A stretch of DNA of 64,000 bases from Pandoraea anhela. Its GTDB lineage: Bacteria > Pseudomonadota > Gammaproteobacteria > Burkholderiales > Burkholderiaceae. Made by a program: the position numbers and the translations under genes. Below are positions 7,817-16,727 of the stretch, in pieces (position 1 is the stretch's first letter; every line of letters starts with the position of its first letter). A model generated the notes under the pieces. That model saw nothing but the letters and a program-made list of their open reading frames with translations. It did not search any database and was not told the origin of the DNA. The stretch covers positions 57,350-121,349 of the forward strand of contig NZ_CABPSB010000018.1 in NCBI RefSeq assembly GCF_902459655.1, in the 5' to 3' direction.

Positions 7817-7891
7817 TCAACCGAAGACCGGGGCGATGGTGCCGAGCAGGCCGAGGATCGAGGCGAAGCCGTAGGCGATGAGTGCGGGCAT
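7817..7891 (-). CDS. 24-residue hydrophobic peptide, member 1 of the tiny-gene cluster
   Basis: An ATG-started frame of 24 codons preceded by AAGGAG with a 7-base gap (7899-7904). The peptide has no charged side chain at all and is rich in Leu, Ile, Ala and Gly (ASILGLLGTIAP), so it would insert into or bind a membrane. It shares seven identical positions with member 4 across the ungapped 24-residue alignment, including the A6-Y7-G8 core and Pro21. It is the first of four tiny genes on this strand, and probably nearest the promoter. Possible roles are a PSM-like membrane peptide, a type I toxin-like peptide or a signal. Confidence 0.62.
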   Translation of the reverse strand: MPALIAYGFASILGLLGTIAPVFG

Positions 7892-8066
7892 GGTGTGGCT
7901 CCTTGCGGTAATGAATGCCGTTGATTCCGTTGCGTTGGTCAGGCGGCTGACGCTTCGTGACGGTTTCGCTGTGTCGCTGTCGCTGTCGTTGCGTTTGCCG
8001 TTGAGTGAAGTATCGTCGTCGCCCCTTGCCGGCGAAACTGTGATTAATACAGGCGAGGCCGATATC

Positions 8067-8094
8067 GGAGGATTTGGGAGGTTTGGGAGGATTA
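8067..8094. repeat. 9-10-bp tandem repeat, 3 units
   Basis: Three near-identical units (GGAGGATTT, GGGAGGTTT, GGGAGGATTA) in the cyoA/peptide intergenic region. On the minus strand they read as AAxCCTCCC blocks. No function can be assigned. Confidence 0.55.
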
Positions 8095-8335
8095 ACGGGC
8101 TGACGCCATGACGTCGGCAATGCGGAGATGGCGCAACTCCGATAAGCACATGAGAGTCCTGATGTATGGATTGGAGGCGATGACGTATCCGAATCGTCAG
8201 CATGAGAAGCGCAGTCAGGGCGACTATCAGGATTAACGCTTTAAAACCGCTTAATTCGTCAATTTTCCGGTGGCGCCACTCTGCACCATCGGTTCCCGGC
8301 TGCGTCATTTTGTCGCGATGTATGGAATATGTGTC

Positions 8336-8355
8336 TGCGTAAGATGCGTTACGCA
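8336..8355. promoter_or_regulatory. Palindromic operator candidate upstream of cyoA
   Basis: Perfect inverted repeat TGCGTAA-N6-TTACGCA ending 29 bp before the cyoA ATG. A TATATA sequence follows within ten bases and could be the -10 element, so a protein bound here would block the promoter. The LysR regulator at the end of the operon or an oxygen/redox regulator are possible binders. Confidence 0.5.
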
Positions 8356-8384
8356 AATGATATATACATACATAGAGGCTTAAG

Positions 8385-9479
8385 ATGTCCATGCATAACG
8401 TCTCGCCTGCCCGGAGAGGCACGGCAGACACGACACCCGGCACGGGTTGGCGCACGGGGTGCGCCCGCGTTGCTGCGGCGATGGCGATGGCGCCCCTGAG
8501 CGGATGCACGTTGGCGTTGCTCGACCCGAAGGGCAGCGTCGGCGAGCAGGAAAAGCATCTCATCCTGATCGCGCTGGGCGTGATGTTGCTCGTCGTCGTC
8601 CCCGTCATCGTGCTCACGCTGGTGTTCTTCTGGCGCTATCGCGAGACCAACACCGCCGCCACATACTCGCCCCAGTGGTCGCACTCCACGAAAATCGAAG
8701 TCGTCGTATGGACGATTCCGGTCGTCATCGTCGTGGCGCTCGCCGTGATGATCTGGGAGACGACGCACAAACTCGATCCCTATCGCCCTATCGAGTCCGT
8801 CGCGTCGGCGGCGAACGGCAAACCGGCCGCGGCGCCCGTGCGTGTCGAAGTCGTGGCGCTGAACTGGAAGTGGCTCTTCATCTATCCCGACTACCACGTC
8901 GCCACGGTCAACAAGCTCGTCTTGCCCGTCGATACGCCCGTCGAATTCAAGATCACAGCCGAATCGCTGATGAACGCCTTCTTCATTCCGCAACTCGGCA
9001 GCATGGTCTACGCCATGTCCGGCATGCAGACGAAGCTGCACCTGATCGCGAACGAAACCGGCATCTATGCGGGCCTGTCCTCGGCCTATAGCGGCGCCGG
9101 CTTCTCCGATATGCACTTCAAGGCGCATGTCACCTCGCAGGAGGACTTCGACGCGTGGGTCAGGCAGGCGCAGGCCGCGCCCGACACGCTCGACGCACCG
9201 ACCTACGTCAAGCTCGAACAGCCGGGCACTGCCGCGCCGGTGGGCCTCTACGCCAACGTGATGCCGGGGCTGTTCGACGCCGTCGTCGGCAAGTACATGG
9301 GGCCGATGGACAGCAGCTCGCAAGGCATGCGTGTCTCGGGCAACCGTGCGATCGACGACATCATCGCCGCGGCCAATTGCCGCGTGGACGGTCAACTGGA
9401 CAGCCGCGCGCTCCTTGCGCAGCGTCCCGAGCGCGACGCCGGGGCACAACCCGCCGCCCAGCGCGCGCTCACGGAGTAA
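8385..9479 (+). CDS. cyoA: Cytochrome bo3 ubiquinol oxidase subunit II
   Basis: Subunit II of the quinol-oxidising terminal oxidase, 364 residues. A signal sequence with lipobox PLSGC (Cys41) predicts a lipoprotein. Two membrane segments follow (about residues 58-82 and 102-122) and then the periplasmic cupredoxin domain (NWKWLFIYPDYHVATVNKL, ESLMNAFFIPQLGSMVYAMSGMQT). The Cys ligands of the CuA centre of cytochrome c oxidases are absent, as expected of a quinol oxidase. A second ATG six bases downstream is an alternative start. It begins the cyoABCD operon and lies 3 bp ahead of cyoB. Confidence 0.97.
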   Translation: MSMHNVSPARRGTADTTPGTGWRTGCARVAAAMAMAPLSGCTLALLDPKGSVGEQEKHLILIALGVMLLVVVPVIVLTLVFFWRYRETNTAATYSPQWSHSTKIEVVVWTIPVVIVVALAVMIWETTHKLDPYRPIESVASAANGKPAAAPVRVEVVALNWKWLFIYPDYHVATVNKLVLPVDTPVEFKITAESLMNAFFIPQLGSMVYAMSGMQTKLHLIANETGIYAGLSSAYSGAGFSDMHFKAHVTSQEDFDAWVRQAQAAPDTLDAPTYVKLEQPGTAAPVGLYANVMPGLFDAVVGKYMGPMDSSSQGMRVSGNRAIDDIIAAANCRVDGQLDSRALLAQRPERDAGAQPAAQRALTE

Positions 9480-9482
9480 GTC

Positions 9483-11489
9483 ATGTTCGGAAAACTCGAT
9501 CTCGACGCCATTCCATGGCACGAACCCATCATCATGGGCACACTCGTCGTCGTGCTCCTCGGGGGCGCGGCGCTGCTCGGCGCCATCACCTACTTCCGCA
9601 AGTGGGGCTATCTCTGGAAAGAATGGATCACTTCGGTCGACCACAAGCGCATCGGTGTGATGTACATCGTGCTGGCGCTGATCATGATGCTGCGCGGCTT
9701 TGCCGACGCGATCATGATGCGCACCCAGCAAGCCATCGCCGCCGGCGGCGAAGCCGGTTATCTGCCGCCGCACCACTACGATCAGATCTTCACGGCGCAC
9801 GGCGTCATCATGATCTTCTTCGTGGCCACACCGCTCGTGCTGGGCCTGATGAACGTGATCGTGCCGTTGCAGATCGGCGCCCGCGACGTGGCGTTTCCGT
9901 TCGTCAACTCGCTGTCGTTCTGGCTCTCGGCGATGGGGGCGGTCCTCGTCATGATGTCGATGTTCGTCGGCGATTTCGCCGCCACGGGCTGGGTCGCGTA
10001 TCCGCCGCTCTCCGAGTTGGGGTATAGCCCCACGGTCGGGGTGGATTACTACATCTGGTCGTTGCAGATATCGGGGCTGGGCACCACGCTCACGGGCATC
10101 AACTTCATCGTCACGATTCTGCGCATGCGCGCACCGGGCATGAATCTGATGAAGATGCCGGTGTTCACGTGGACGGCGCTCATCACCAATATCCTGATCG
10201 TCGCCGTGTTCCCGGTGCTCACCGCCACGCTCGCGCTGCTCACCGCCGACCGTTACCTCGGCATGCACTTCTTCACGAACGAGCTGGGCGGCAACGCCAT
10301 GATGTACGTGAACCTGATCTGGATCTGGGGCCACCCGGAGGTGTATATCCTGATTCTGCCGGCGTTCGGGGCGTTCTCGGAGATCATCGCGACCTTCTCG
10401 CGCAAGCCGCTCTTCGGTTACAAGTCGATGGTCTATGCCACGTCGTCGATCGGCATTCTGTCGTTCTTCGTCTGGCTGCACCACTTCTTCACGATGGGCT
10501 CCGGTGCGAACGTCAACGCCTTCTTCGGCATCATGACGACGATCATCTCGATCCCGACCGGCGTGAAACTGTTCAACTGGCTGTTCACGATGTATCAGGG
10601 TCGCATCCGGTATCACTCGGCCACGCTCTGGACCATCGGCTTCATGGTGACGTTCGCCATCGGCGGCATGACCGGCGTGTTGCTCGCCGTGCCGGGCGCC
10701 GACTTCGTGCTGCACAACTCGCTGTTCCTGGTGGCGCACTTCCACAACGTGATCATCGGCGGTGTGGTGTTCGGCTGCCTCGCGGGCATTACGTTCTGGT
10801 TCCCGAAGGTGTTCGGCTTCACGCTCAACGAGCGCTGGGGCAAGATCTCGTTCGCGTGCTGGCTGGTCGGTTTCTATCTTGCGTTCATGCCGCTGTACGT
10901 GCTCGGCTTCAAGGGCATGACACGCCGCATGAACCATTACGTGCAGGCCGACTGGCAGCCGTATCTGGTCGTGGCGATGGTCGGCGCCGCACTGATCGGT
11001 CTGGGCATTCTGGCCTTCGGCGTGCAACTCTTCGTGAGCATTCGCCGCCGCAACGCCAATCGCGATCTGACGGGCGACCCGTGGGATGCACGCAGCCTGG
11101 AATGGGCGACGTCCTCACCCGCGCCGTTCTATAACTTCGCCCATGTGCCGCACATCGATTCGCTCGAACAGCATTGGGACGACAAGGTGCGCGGGCTCGC
11201 CTACGCGCCGCCGACGCACTACGACGACATCCACATGCCGCGCAATACCGGCACCGGTTTCGTCGTCTCGGCGTTCAGCTTCGTCATGTGCTTTGCGCTG
11301 ATCTGGCACATCTGGTGGCTGGCCGGTGCGAGCCTGATCGCCACGATCGCCACGTTCCTGTGGCGGACCTACGACCGCGACGTCGATTACTACGTGCCGG
11401 CGGCGGAAGTGGAGCGTATCGAAAACGCTCGCTTCGCCGACCTGCGTGCAGCGCTTCCTGCGCGTCAATCCCTGCAAAAGGCCGCCTGA
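9483..11489 (+). CDS. cyoB: Cytochrome bo3 ubiquinol oxidase subunit I
   Basis: Catalytic, proton-pumping subunit of 668 residues with about 15 membrane helices. The haem and copper ligands are all visible: the low-spin haem His in [10 protein letters not shown], the CuB His and cross-linked Tyr in [12 protein letters not shown], the two CuB His in WLHHFF, and the haem His pair in [12 protein letters not shown]. Length and order match E. coli CyoB. Its TGA overlaps the ATG of cyoC (TGATG), indicating translational coupling. Confidence 0.98.
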   Translation: MFGKLDLDAIPWHEPIIMGTLVVVLLGGAALLGAITYFRKWGYLWKEWITSVDHKRIGVMYIVLALIMMLRGFADAIMMRTQQAIAAGGEAGYLPPHHYDQIFTAHGVIMIFFVATPLVLGLMNVIVPLQIGARDVAFPFVNSLSFWLSAMGAVLVMMSMFVGDFAATGWVAYPPLSELGYSPTVGVDYYIWSLQISGLGTTLTGINFIVTILRMRAPGMNLMKMPVFTWTALITNILIVAVFPVLTATLALLTADRYLGMHFFTNELGGNAMMYVNLIWIWGHPEVYILILPAFGAFSEIIATFSRKPLFGYKSMVYATSSIGILSFFVWLHHFFTMGSGANVNAFFGIMTTIISIPTGVKLFNWLFTMYQGRIRYHSATLWTIGFMVTFAIGGMTGVLLAVPGADFVLHNSLFLVAHFHNVIIGGVVFGCLAGITFWFPKVFGFTLNERWGKISFACWLVGFYLAFMPLYVLGFKGMTRRMNHYVQADWQPYLVVAMVGAALIGLGILAFGVQLFVSIRRRNANRDLTGDPWDARSLEWATSSPAPFYNFAHVPHIDSLEQHWDDKVRGLAYAPPTHYDDIHMPRNTGTGFVVSAFSFVMCFALIWHIWWLAGASLIATIATFLWRTYDRDVDYYVPAAEVERIENARFADLRAALPARQSLQKAA

Positions 11490-12127
11490 TGTCCTCGGCA
11501 TCCCTTCACCCCAATCCGGTTCACGGCGCTTCGGCCGGGAGCGCCGTCCACGATCACCACGGGCACCATGATGCCGGCGCCACCACGACGCTCGGCTTCT
11601 GGATCTACCTGATGAGCGACTGCCTCATCTTCTGCGTGCTGTTCGCCACCTTCGGCGTGCTTGCGGCGAACACGGCCGGCGGGCCGAGCGGCCGCGAGCT
11701 CTTCGAGTTGCCGTTCGTGCTCGGCGAGACGATGCTGCTGCTGCTCTCGAGCTTCACGTTCGGGCTGGCGTCGCTGTCGATGCGGCCGGGCAACGAAGCG
11801 GTCGTGCAGCGCTGGCTCTGGATCACGTTCGCGCTCGGTGCGGCGTTCGTCGCCATGGAAGTTTATGAGTTCTCGGCGCTTTTGCACGAAGGCGCCGGCC
11901 CGGGGCGCAGCGCGTTCCTGTCGGCGTTCTTCACGCTCGTCGGCACGCACGGTCTGCACGTGACATGCGGCTTGCTGTGGCTCGCGGTGATGATTCACCA
12001 GATCGGCCGCTTCGGCTTCGATCCGGTGGTGCGCCGCCGCCTGCAATGTCTGAGCCTGTTCTGGCACTTTCTGGATCTCGTCTGGATCTGTGTCTTCACT
12101 TTCGTCTATCTGCGGGAGTTCGTATGA
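11489..12127 (+). CDS. cyoC: Cytochrome bo3 ubiquinol oxidase subunit III
   Basis: Membrane subunit of 212 residues with five transmembrane segments and no cofactors. The ATG at 11489 overlaps the cyoB stop and gives [10 protein letters not shown] followed by a His-rich leader (HDHHGHHD), then [22 protein letters not shown], the conserved first helix of the family. The end overlaps cyoD by four bases (ATGA). A His-rich N-terminus of this kind occurs in other bo3 subunit III proteins. Confidence 0.96.
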   Translation: MSSASLHPNPVHGASAGSAVHDHHGHHDAGATTTLGFWIYLMSDCLIFCVLFATFGVLAANTAGGPSGRELFELPFVLGETMLLLLSSFTFGLASLSMRPGNEAVVQRWLWITFALGAAFVAMEVYEFSALLHEGAGPGRSAFLSAFFTLVGTHGLHVTCGLLWLAVMIHQIGRFGFDPVVRRRLQCLSLFWHFLDLVWICVFTFVYLREFV

Positions 12128-12495
12128 CGAGCGCTCAAGTCCACGATCACGGCGCTTATGCCTCGCAAAGCCATCTGCGCGATTACGTCATCGGGTTCTT
12201 CCTGTCGCTGGTGCTCACGTTCGCGTCGTTCGGCGCGGTGATGCTCAAACTCGTGCCGCCCGGCTGGGGGCTGGCGACCATCGTCATGCTGTGCGTGGCG
12301 CAGTTGGTCGTGCAACTGGTGTACTTCCTGCACATCGGGGCGAGGCGCAGCCAGCGTCAGAACTCGGTCATCTTCCTGTGTACGGCGGGGCTGATCGCGA
12401 TCATCGTCGCGGGTTCGCTGTGGGTGATGCATAACGCCAACAACAACATGATGCCCACGCACATGTCGATCGAACGGGCGAAGTTGCGCGACTGA
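12124..12495 (+). CDS. cyoD: Cytochrome bo3 ubiquinol oxidase subunit IV
   Basis: Small assembly subunit of 123 residues with three membrane helices ([17 protein letters not shown], then [19 protein letters not shown] and a third near the C-terminus). Its ATG overlaps the cyoC stop. It stabilises CuB binding in the oxidase. No haem O synthase gene (cyoE) follows; instead a LysR gene starts 3 bases after the stop, so cyoE must lie elsewhere. Confidence 0.95.
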   Translation: MTSAQVHDHGAYASQSHLRDYVIGFFLSLVLTFASFGAVMLKLVPPGWGLATIVMLCVAQLVVQLVYFLHIGARRSQRQNSVIFLCTAGLIAIIVAGSLWVMHNANNNMMPTHMSIERAKLRD

Positions 12496-12497
12496 TC

Positions 12498-13487
12498 ATG
12501 GACCGCCTCAAATGCATGGAGGTATTCGTGCAGGTCGTGCGCGCGGGCAGTCTGTCCGCCGGTGCGGCGGTCTGTGGCATGTCGTCGGCCACGGCGACGC
12601 GTCATGTGCAGGCGCTCGAAGCCCGGCTCGGCCAGCCGCTGCTGCGGCGCAGCGGGCGGTGTCAGGTGCCGACCGCACTCGGCGAGCGCTACTTCACCGA
12701 ATGCGCGGAAGTGCTCGCGCGCATCGAGAACGCCGATGCGTTGGGGGAGGTCGGGCCTGCCGGCGCGTCGATGGCTTCGGCGATTGCGCGGCCCGTCGGG
12801 CAGATACGCGTGAGCGCGCCCACGACCTTGGGGGCGCACCTGCTCATGCCGGTCTTCGCCGAATACTTGCAGACGCATCCGGATGTGGCGCTCGACCTCG
12901 CGCTCAAGGACCGCGCCGTCGATCTGGAGGAGGAGGGCATTCACGCCGCGTTTCAGGCGGGCGGCCGCCCGGAGCCGGGGCTGGTCGCGCATACGCTGCG
13001 CGGCGTGACGCACGTGGCGTGCGCATCTGCCGGTTATCTCGCGCGGCGCGGCACGCCGCGTCAGCCTGCCGATCTCGCCGGACACGACTGCCTGGGGTTT
13101 CGCTACGACGACCTGCTCGGTCGCTGGGCGTTCGACCCTGCCGGCGGCAGCGCCGGCATGCCCTACATGCCCGGCATGCCTCGAACGTCCGGTTTGTCGG
13201 GGACGGTAGTGGCCTCGCGCGACGCACGCCTGACCGCGCACAATCCGCTCGCGCAGCTTCAGGCGGCGGTGCATGGCATGGGCATCGCGCTACTGCCGGA
13301 GTACCTGCTCGCGCCGGAGGTGGCGGCGGGACGTCTGGTACGTGTGCTAGAGACGCAGGCGCAACTGTGCGAGCCGATGCATCTCGTGCATCTGGCCGGA
13401 CGTTACGTGTCGTCCAAGCTCGACGACTTCGTGCGGTTCGTGGTCGCGAAGCTCGGGCCGGACGTGTGTCCGGCGCCGATGTCGTGA
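12498..13487 (+). CDS. LysR-family transcriptional regulator
   Basis: Regulator of 329 residues. Residues 1-60 hold the LysR winged helix (MDRLKCMEVFVQVVRAGSLS, then SSATATRHVQALEARLGQPL), followed by the substrate-binding domain typical of the CrgA/PtxR-like branch. A Met/Pro/Gly-rich insertion (GMPYMPGMP) interrupts the C-terminal domain at about residue 218. The start is 3 bases after the cyoD stop, so it is almost certainly transcribed with the oxidase, an unusual place for a LysR gene, most of which are divergent from their target. Confidence 0.9.
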   Translation: MDRLKCMEVFVQVVRAGSLSAGAAVCGMSSATATRHVQALEARLGQPLLRRSGRCQVPTALGERYFTECAEVLARIENADALGEVGPAGASMASAIARPVGQIRVSAPTTLGAHLLMPVFAEYLQTHPDVALDLALKDRAVDLEEEGIHAAFQAGGRPEPGLVAHTLRGVTHVACASAGYLARRGTPRQPADLAGHDCLGFRYDDLLGRWAFDPAGGSAGMPYMPGMPRTSGLSGTVVASRDARLTAHNPLAQLQAAVHGMGIALLPEYLLAPEVAAGRLVRVLETQAQLCEPMHLVHLAGRYVSSKLDDFVRFVVAKLGPDVCPAPMS

Positions 13488-13673
13488 TGTCCGATGCCGA
13501 TTTTCCGGCATCGCCCGCTTGCCCGCTTGCCCCCGTGCCCCCTTGCTCCTTTGCCGACGGATCGCAGGTCGGCGACTTCGGCTAAGATGCAGCCATCGAC
13601 GTCGTGGCCGATGCGATATCTCCAAGCGCGGGCCGTCCGAGCCCGCCCCCTTTGATGGTTCGATGTGGCAATC

Positions 13674-14303
13674 ATGCGATACGGCACTGCATGGCAACGC
13701 CTGCTCGCCTGCGTGAGCGCGGGCGCGGCACTGGTCTGGGCGACGGCATCGCCCGCGCAGGCCCCGCAGTACGAGAGCGAGGCTGCGTTGATGGGCGCGG
13801 CCATCGCCTCGCCCGAAGGCGTAGGGCAGGTCCTCGACCGGCTCGTGCAAAAGTGCGGCTTGTACGGCGAGGCGACGAAGGCGCGCGGCAATGCGGCGTT
13901 GCGCTCATGGCAGATGCGTCATCGCGACTACCTCGCGCAAGGCCAGCGCGTGCGTGCCGAGCTGGCCGCCGTCTACACCGAGCCTGAGGCGAAGCAGCGC
14001 TTCGACGATCTGCTGGAGAACCAGTTTCCGAGGCTCGTCGAGCGGCAGTTCGTCGTTTATTCGAACGCCATCGACGACCAGCCGACACAGGCCGCGAAAG
14101 CCGAGCTTTGCGACGGCTATTTCAAGGCCGTCGACGACCGTCAGTTCGATCTCACCGTGAACGACCCGGCACTGGCAGCGTTCTTCGACAAGCGCATCGC
14201 CGCCGAGCGGGCTTCGTCCGCTACGCCGCCCCCACCACCGCCGGCCAGTTCACCGGCCAGTTCACCGGCCGGTTCAGCCGGCAGTTCGCCCGTGAGCAAA
14301 TAA
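13674..14303 (+). CDS. Secreted protein of unknown function
   Basis: A 209-residue protein with a clear signal peptide (basic RYGTAWQR, a hydrophobic core, cleavage after SPAQA). The mature part is helical and charged, with three cysteines at most, and ends in a Pro/Ser/Ala tail encoded by 12-bp repeats. No family is recognised. The ATG at 13674 is preferred over the GTG at 13665. The last 163 bases lie opposite the 3' end of the nitronate monooxygenase gene, so both tails come from the same DNA. Probably periplasmic. Confidence 0.75.
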   Translation: MRYGTAWQRLLACVSAGAALVWATASPAQAPQYESEAALMGAAIASPEGVGQVLDRLVQKCGLYGEATKARGNAALRSWQMRHRDYLAQGQRVRAELAAVYTEPEAKQRFDDLLENQFPRLVERQFVVYSNAIDDQPTQAAKAELCDGYFKAVDDRQFDLTVNDPALAAFFDKRIAAERASSATPPPPPPASSPASSPAGSAGSSPVSK

Positions 14304-15436
14304 CGCATCAACTCGGCGACGGGGCGAATGCGCTCGCCGAACGGTAGCGGGTCGCGTCCCCGGAAGAACAGCCCGCGCGCGACGTCGCCCCGCAGCGCCT
14401 GCGCCAGCTTGAGGTCGATGCAGAACTGGCCGATGCGCGCCACGCCGTCGCGCAGTCCGCACGCCTGCAAGCAATCGAAGCCTTCCAGACACTGACGCAC
14501 TTTGGCCTTCGCCTGCAACGCGGTTTCCCGCGAGAGGTACTTCGTCAGCCACGGCGTGAGCACCGCCCTTGCAGGGAGTCCTGCCACGCTGGTGAACTCC
14601 GCGATGTCCTCCGGCCGTGCGCGTGCCAGCACTTCCTTGAAATCGGGATGCGCATCGGACTCTTCGGTGACGGCGAAGGCCGTTCCCAATTGCACACCGG
14701 CCGCCCCCTTGTCGAGCCAGTGTCGCACTTGCTCGTGTCGATGGATGCCGCCGGCAACGATCAGCGGCACACGTGTCCACTCGATGCCGAGCGCGGCGTA
14801 AATCTCGCGGCATTCGTCGAGCACGCGGTCGAACGAGAAGCGCGCCTCGCCCAGATCCTCGATGCGCGATGCCCCGAGATGCCCGCCCGCATGCGCGGGA
14901 TGTTCGATGACGATGGCGTCGGGCAGACGTCCCTTCTTCATCCATTTGCGCAGGACAAGGCTTACGCCACGCGAGTCCGAGAGGATCGGGATGAGCGCGA
15001 CGTGCGGATACCCGGCGGTGAGTTCCGGCAGATCGAGCGGCAGTCCTGCGCCCATGACGATGGCGTCCGCGCCACTCTCGCATGCCTGACGCACCAGCGC
15101 CGCATGCGCGCTCACGGCTTTCATGACGTTGACCGCGATAAGTCCGTTGCCCCCGGCGATCGACCGGGCTGCGCGAACTTCACGGTCCAGCGCGATGAGG
15201 TTGACGGCTTCGATGGCGGCTTTGATCTCGTGAGCCGCATGGCTGCCGTGCATGCAGTCGATGCGGGCGAGCAGGTCGGGATGATGATGGCGCAGGTCGA
15301 TGCTCGCGATCGTTCCCATGCCGTTGTGCTTCGCCACCGTGCCCGCCAGCCGGTGCGCGGAGATGCCGATTCCCATGCCGCCTTGCACCACCGGCACCAG
15401 CCGGCGGCCGGCCAGCGTCAACCATTGCTCGTTCAT
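14141..15436 (-). CDS. Nitronate monooxygenase-like flavoprotein
   Basis: FMN-dependent TIM-barrel enzyme of 431 residues in the NPD/2-nitropropane dioxygenase family, which oxidises nitronates or reduces quinones and enoyl groups. Visible elements: VVQGGMGIGISAHRLAG at the N-terminus, the GADAIVMGAGLP region, AIVIEHPAHAGGHLG with the active-site His, and PLIVAGGIHR with GAAGVQLGTAF, the FMN phosphate site. After about residue 380 the sequence turns into a Gly/Ala/Glu-rich tail (GELAGELAGGGGGG) not seen in the family; this part lies opposite the neighbouring secreted-protein gene. The natural stop was probably lost. Confidence 0.88.
   Translation of the reverse strand: MNEQWLTLAGRRLVPVVQGGMGIGISAHRLAGTVAKHNGMGTIASIDLRHHHPDLLARIDCMHGSHAAHEIKAAIEAVNLIALDREVRAARSIAGGNGLIAVNVMKAVSAHAALVRQACESGADAIVMGAGLPLDLPELTAGYPHVALIPILSDSRGVSLVLRKWMKKGRLPDAIVIEHPAHAGGHLGASRIEDLGEARFSFDRVLDECREIYAALGIEWTRVPLIVAGGIHRHEQVRHWLDKGAAGVQLGTAFAVTEESDAHPDFKEVLARARPEDIAEFTSVAGLPARAVLTPWLTKYLSRETALQAKAKVRQCLEGFDCLQACGLRDGVARIGQFCIDLKLAQALRGDVARGLFFRGRDPLPFGERIRPVAELMRYLLTGELPAEPAGELAGELAGGGGGGVADEARSAAMRLSKNAASAGSFTVRSN
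14241..14288. repeat. 12-bp tandem repeat shared by two convergent genes
   Basis: Four units of about CCGGCCAGTTCA. On the plus strand they encode the Ser-Pro-Ala tail of the secreted protein, and on the minus strand the Gly-Glu-Leu-Ala tail of the flavoprotein. Both frames stay open because the unit is a multiple of three. Confidence 0.85.
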
Positions 15437-15564
15437 GTCAGTTCCGTTCGTCCCATTCGTCGAATGTGCCCGTGTGCATGCCTGCGGCATGTCGGCAGGG
15501 CAGTTCCGGCAGTCTGGCATTCGCGCGGCGAACGGTTTTTGCGATGGGTCAAGCGCGGCAATGC

Positions 15565-16515
15565 TCAGGGGGGCGCGTCGGTGCGGCATGGCGTCGCAGT
15601 GCGCGGCACCGTACCGAGGGCGATGCCGCCGACGATCAGCGCGAGCGCGATCCACACATCGAGCCCGAGCGTCTCGCGCAGCAGCAGCGCCGACGCCAGC
15701 GTGCCGACCACGGGCACGCCGAGCAGGCCGAGCGAGGTCACGCCGGCGGGCAACCGCCGCGTGACGACGCCCGCGAGCCAATACGCGATGCCGCCCCCGA
15801 CCACGCCACCATACGTCAGCAGGCCCGAGAATCCTGCCCAACCGGTCACGCGCGGCGGGCCATCGACGGCGAACGCCATCGTGCACAGGATCACGCTGGC
15901 GAGCAGCAGTTGCCACGGACTGAGTTCGAACGGGCCGTTGACCCAGCGGTGCGCACGCATATGGACGATGGCGATCGCCCAGACGAACGCGGACAGCAGC
16001 ACGAGCGCATTGCCGAACACGGTGGGTCGGTCGTGCCAGTCGAAGGCGAGCGGGTTGAACATCACGGCAAGCCCGAGCAGGCCGCAGGCGAGTCCGAGCA
16101 GACGCCGCGGCGTGAGCGCTTCGCCGAGCCACAGGCGCGCCGCGGGCATCACCCAAAGCGGCGTGGTGTAGGCGAGCACGGCGGAGCGTCCCGCGCTCAC
16201 ATACTGGAGGCTGAGCGCAACGAGCAGCGAAAACACGGTCATATGCAGCAGGCCGACGCTCAGGATCACGGGCAGGTCGCCGCGCGCGGGCCACACCAGG
16301 CGCCGGGTCAGGGCGCAGATGACGAACAGCGTCGACATGCCGATGGCCGACCGAAGCGCCGCGCTCCACCAAGGCGAGACGTGGGCGAGCAACGCCTTGC
16401 TGACGGGCCAGTTCACCCCCCATGCCACGATGACGATGGCGAAAATCACGCCGGCATGCGAGCGCACGGCCGAACGGTGCGAGGCGAGGCGTTGCAGGCT
16501 GGCAGTCAGGTTCAC
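15565..16515 (-). CDS. EamA/DMT-family membrane transporter
   Basis: Inner-membrane exporter of 316 residues with about ten membrane helices in two EamA repeats (FAIVIVAWGVNWPVSKALL opens the first, NALVLLSAFVWAIAIVHM the second). A GTG at 16515, with GGAG upstream, gives the normal family start; the frame is open much further 5' but that part is low in hydrophobic content and has no homology to the family. It lies between hpnC and the flavoprotein gene on the same strand. Substrate unknown. Confidence 0.85.
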   Translation of the reverse strand: MNLTASLQRLASHRSAVRSHAGVIFAIVIVAWGVNWPVSKALLAHVSPWWSAALRSAIGMSTLFVICALTRRLVWPARGDLPVILSVGLLHMTVFSLLVALSLQYVSAGRSAVLAYTTPLWVMPAARLWLGEALTPRRLLGLACGLLGLAVMFNPLAFDWHDRPTVFGNALVLLSAFVWAIAIVHMRAHRWVNGPFELSPWQLLLASVILCTMAFAVDGPPRVTGWAGFSGLLTYGGVVGGGIAYWLAGVVTRRLPAGVTSLGLLGVPVVGTLASALLLRETLGLDVWIALALIVGGIALGTVPRTATPCRTDAPP

Positions 16516-16532
16516 GCGCCCGGACTCCGCAA

Positions 16533-16552
16533 GGGGATGGGGGATGGGGGAT
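16533..16552. repeat. G-run repeat
   Basis: GGGG-AT-GGGGG-AT-GGGGG-AT-GG on the plus strand, just upstream of the EamA-type gene. Three runs of four or five G plus a final pair could form a quadruplex-like structure. It lies in the 212-bp gap after hpnC, which holds nothing else recognisable. Confidence 0.5.
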
Positions 16553-16727
16553 GGAAGCCTACGCCGTCCCTCGCTGAAACTGTGGACGGCGCGCACGATG
16601 CCATCACGGTAAAGCAGGCGTGGACCGTAGAGAAGCGCCAGAAATGAGAAAAACGTTAGTGCCACAAGAGCGGCGTGCGGTGCGGCGAGTCCCGGGCGGT
16701 CATGGGCCACGGGACTCGGCAAGGGCG

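Larger units (their letters stand above)
7892..8384. other. Intergenic region between the peptide cluster and cyoA
   Basis: No protein gene is supported here. It must hold the promoter of the peptide cluster on the minus strand and of cyoA on the plus strand. It contains CGCTGT repeats near 7970-7988, three near-copies of GGGAGGTTT at 8067-8094 and a 20-bp palindrome at 8336-8355. It is less GC-rich than its surroundings around 8210-8270. Confidence 0.6.

Noticed and set aside
7817-8617. A 266-codon minus-strand frame ending in peptide 1
   Set aside because: It overlaps cyoA in part and is open only by chance; the strong ribosome site is immediately before the last ATG, giving 24 residues.
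8349-11027. A long open frame on the strand opposite cyoA and cyoB
   Set aside because: It is a shadow of the cyo genes, rich in His, Arg, Glu and Asp as expected of the complement of GC-rich codons, with no domain and no ribosome site.
15437-16423. 5' extension of the nitronate monooxygenase frame
   Set aside because: It runs over the EamA transporter gene in another frame; the conserved family start is at 15436.
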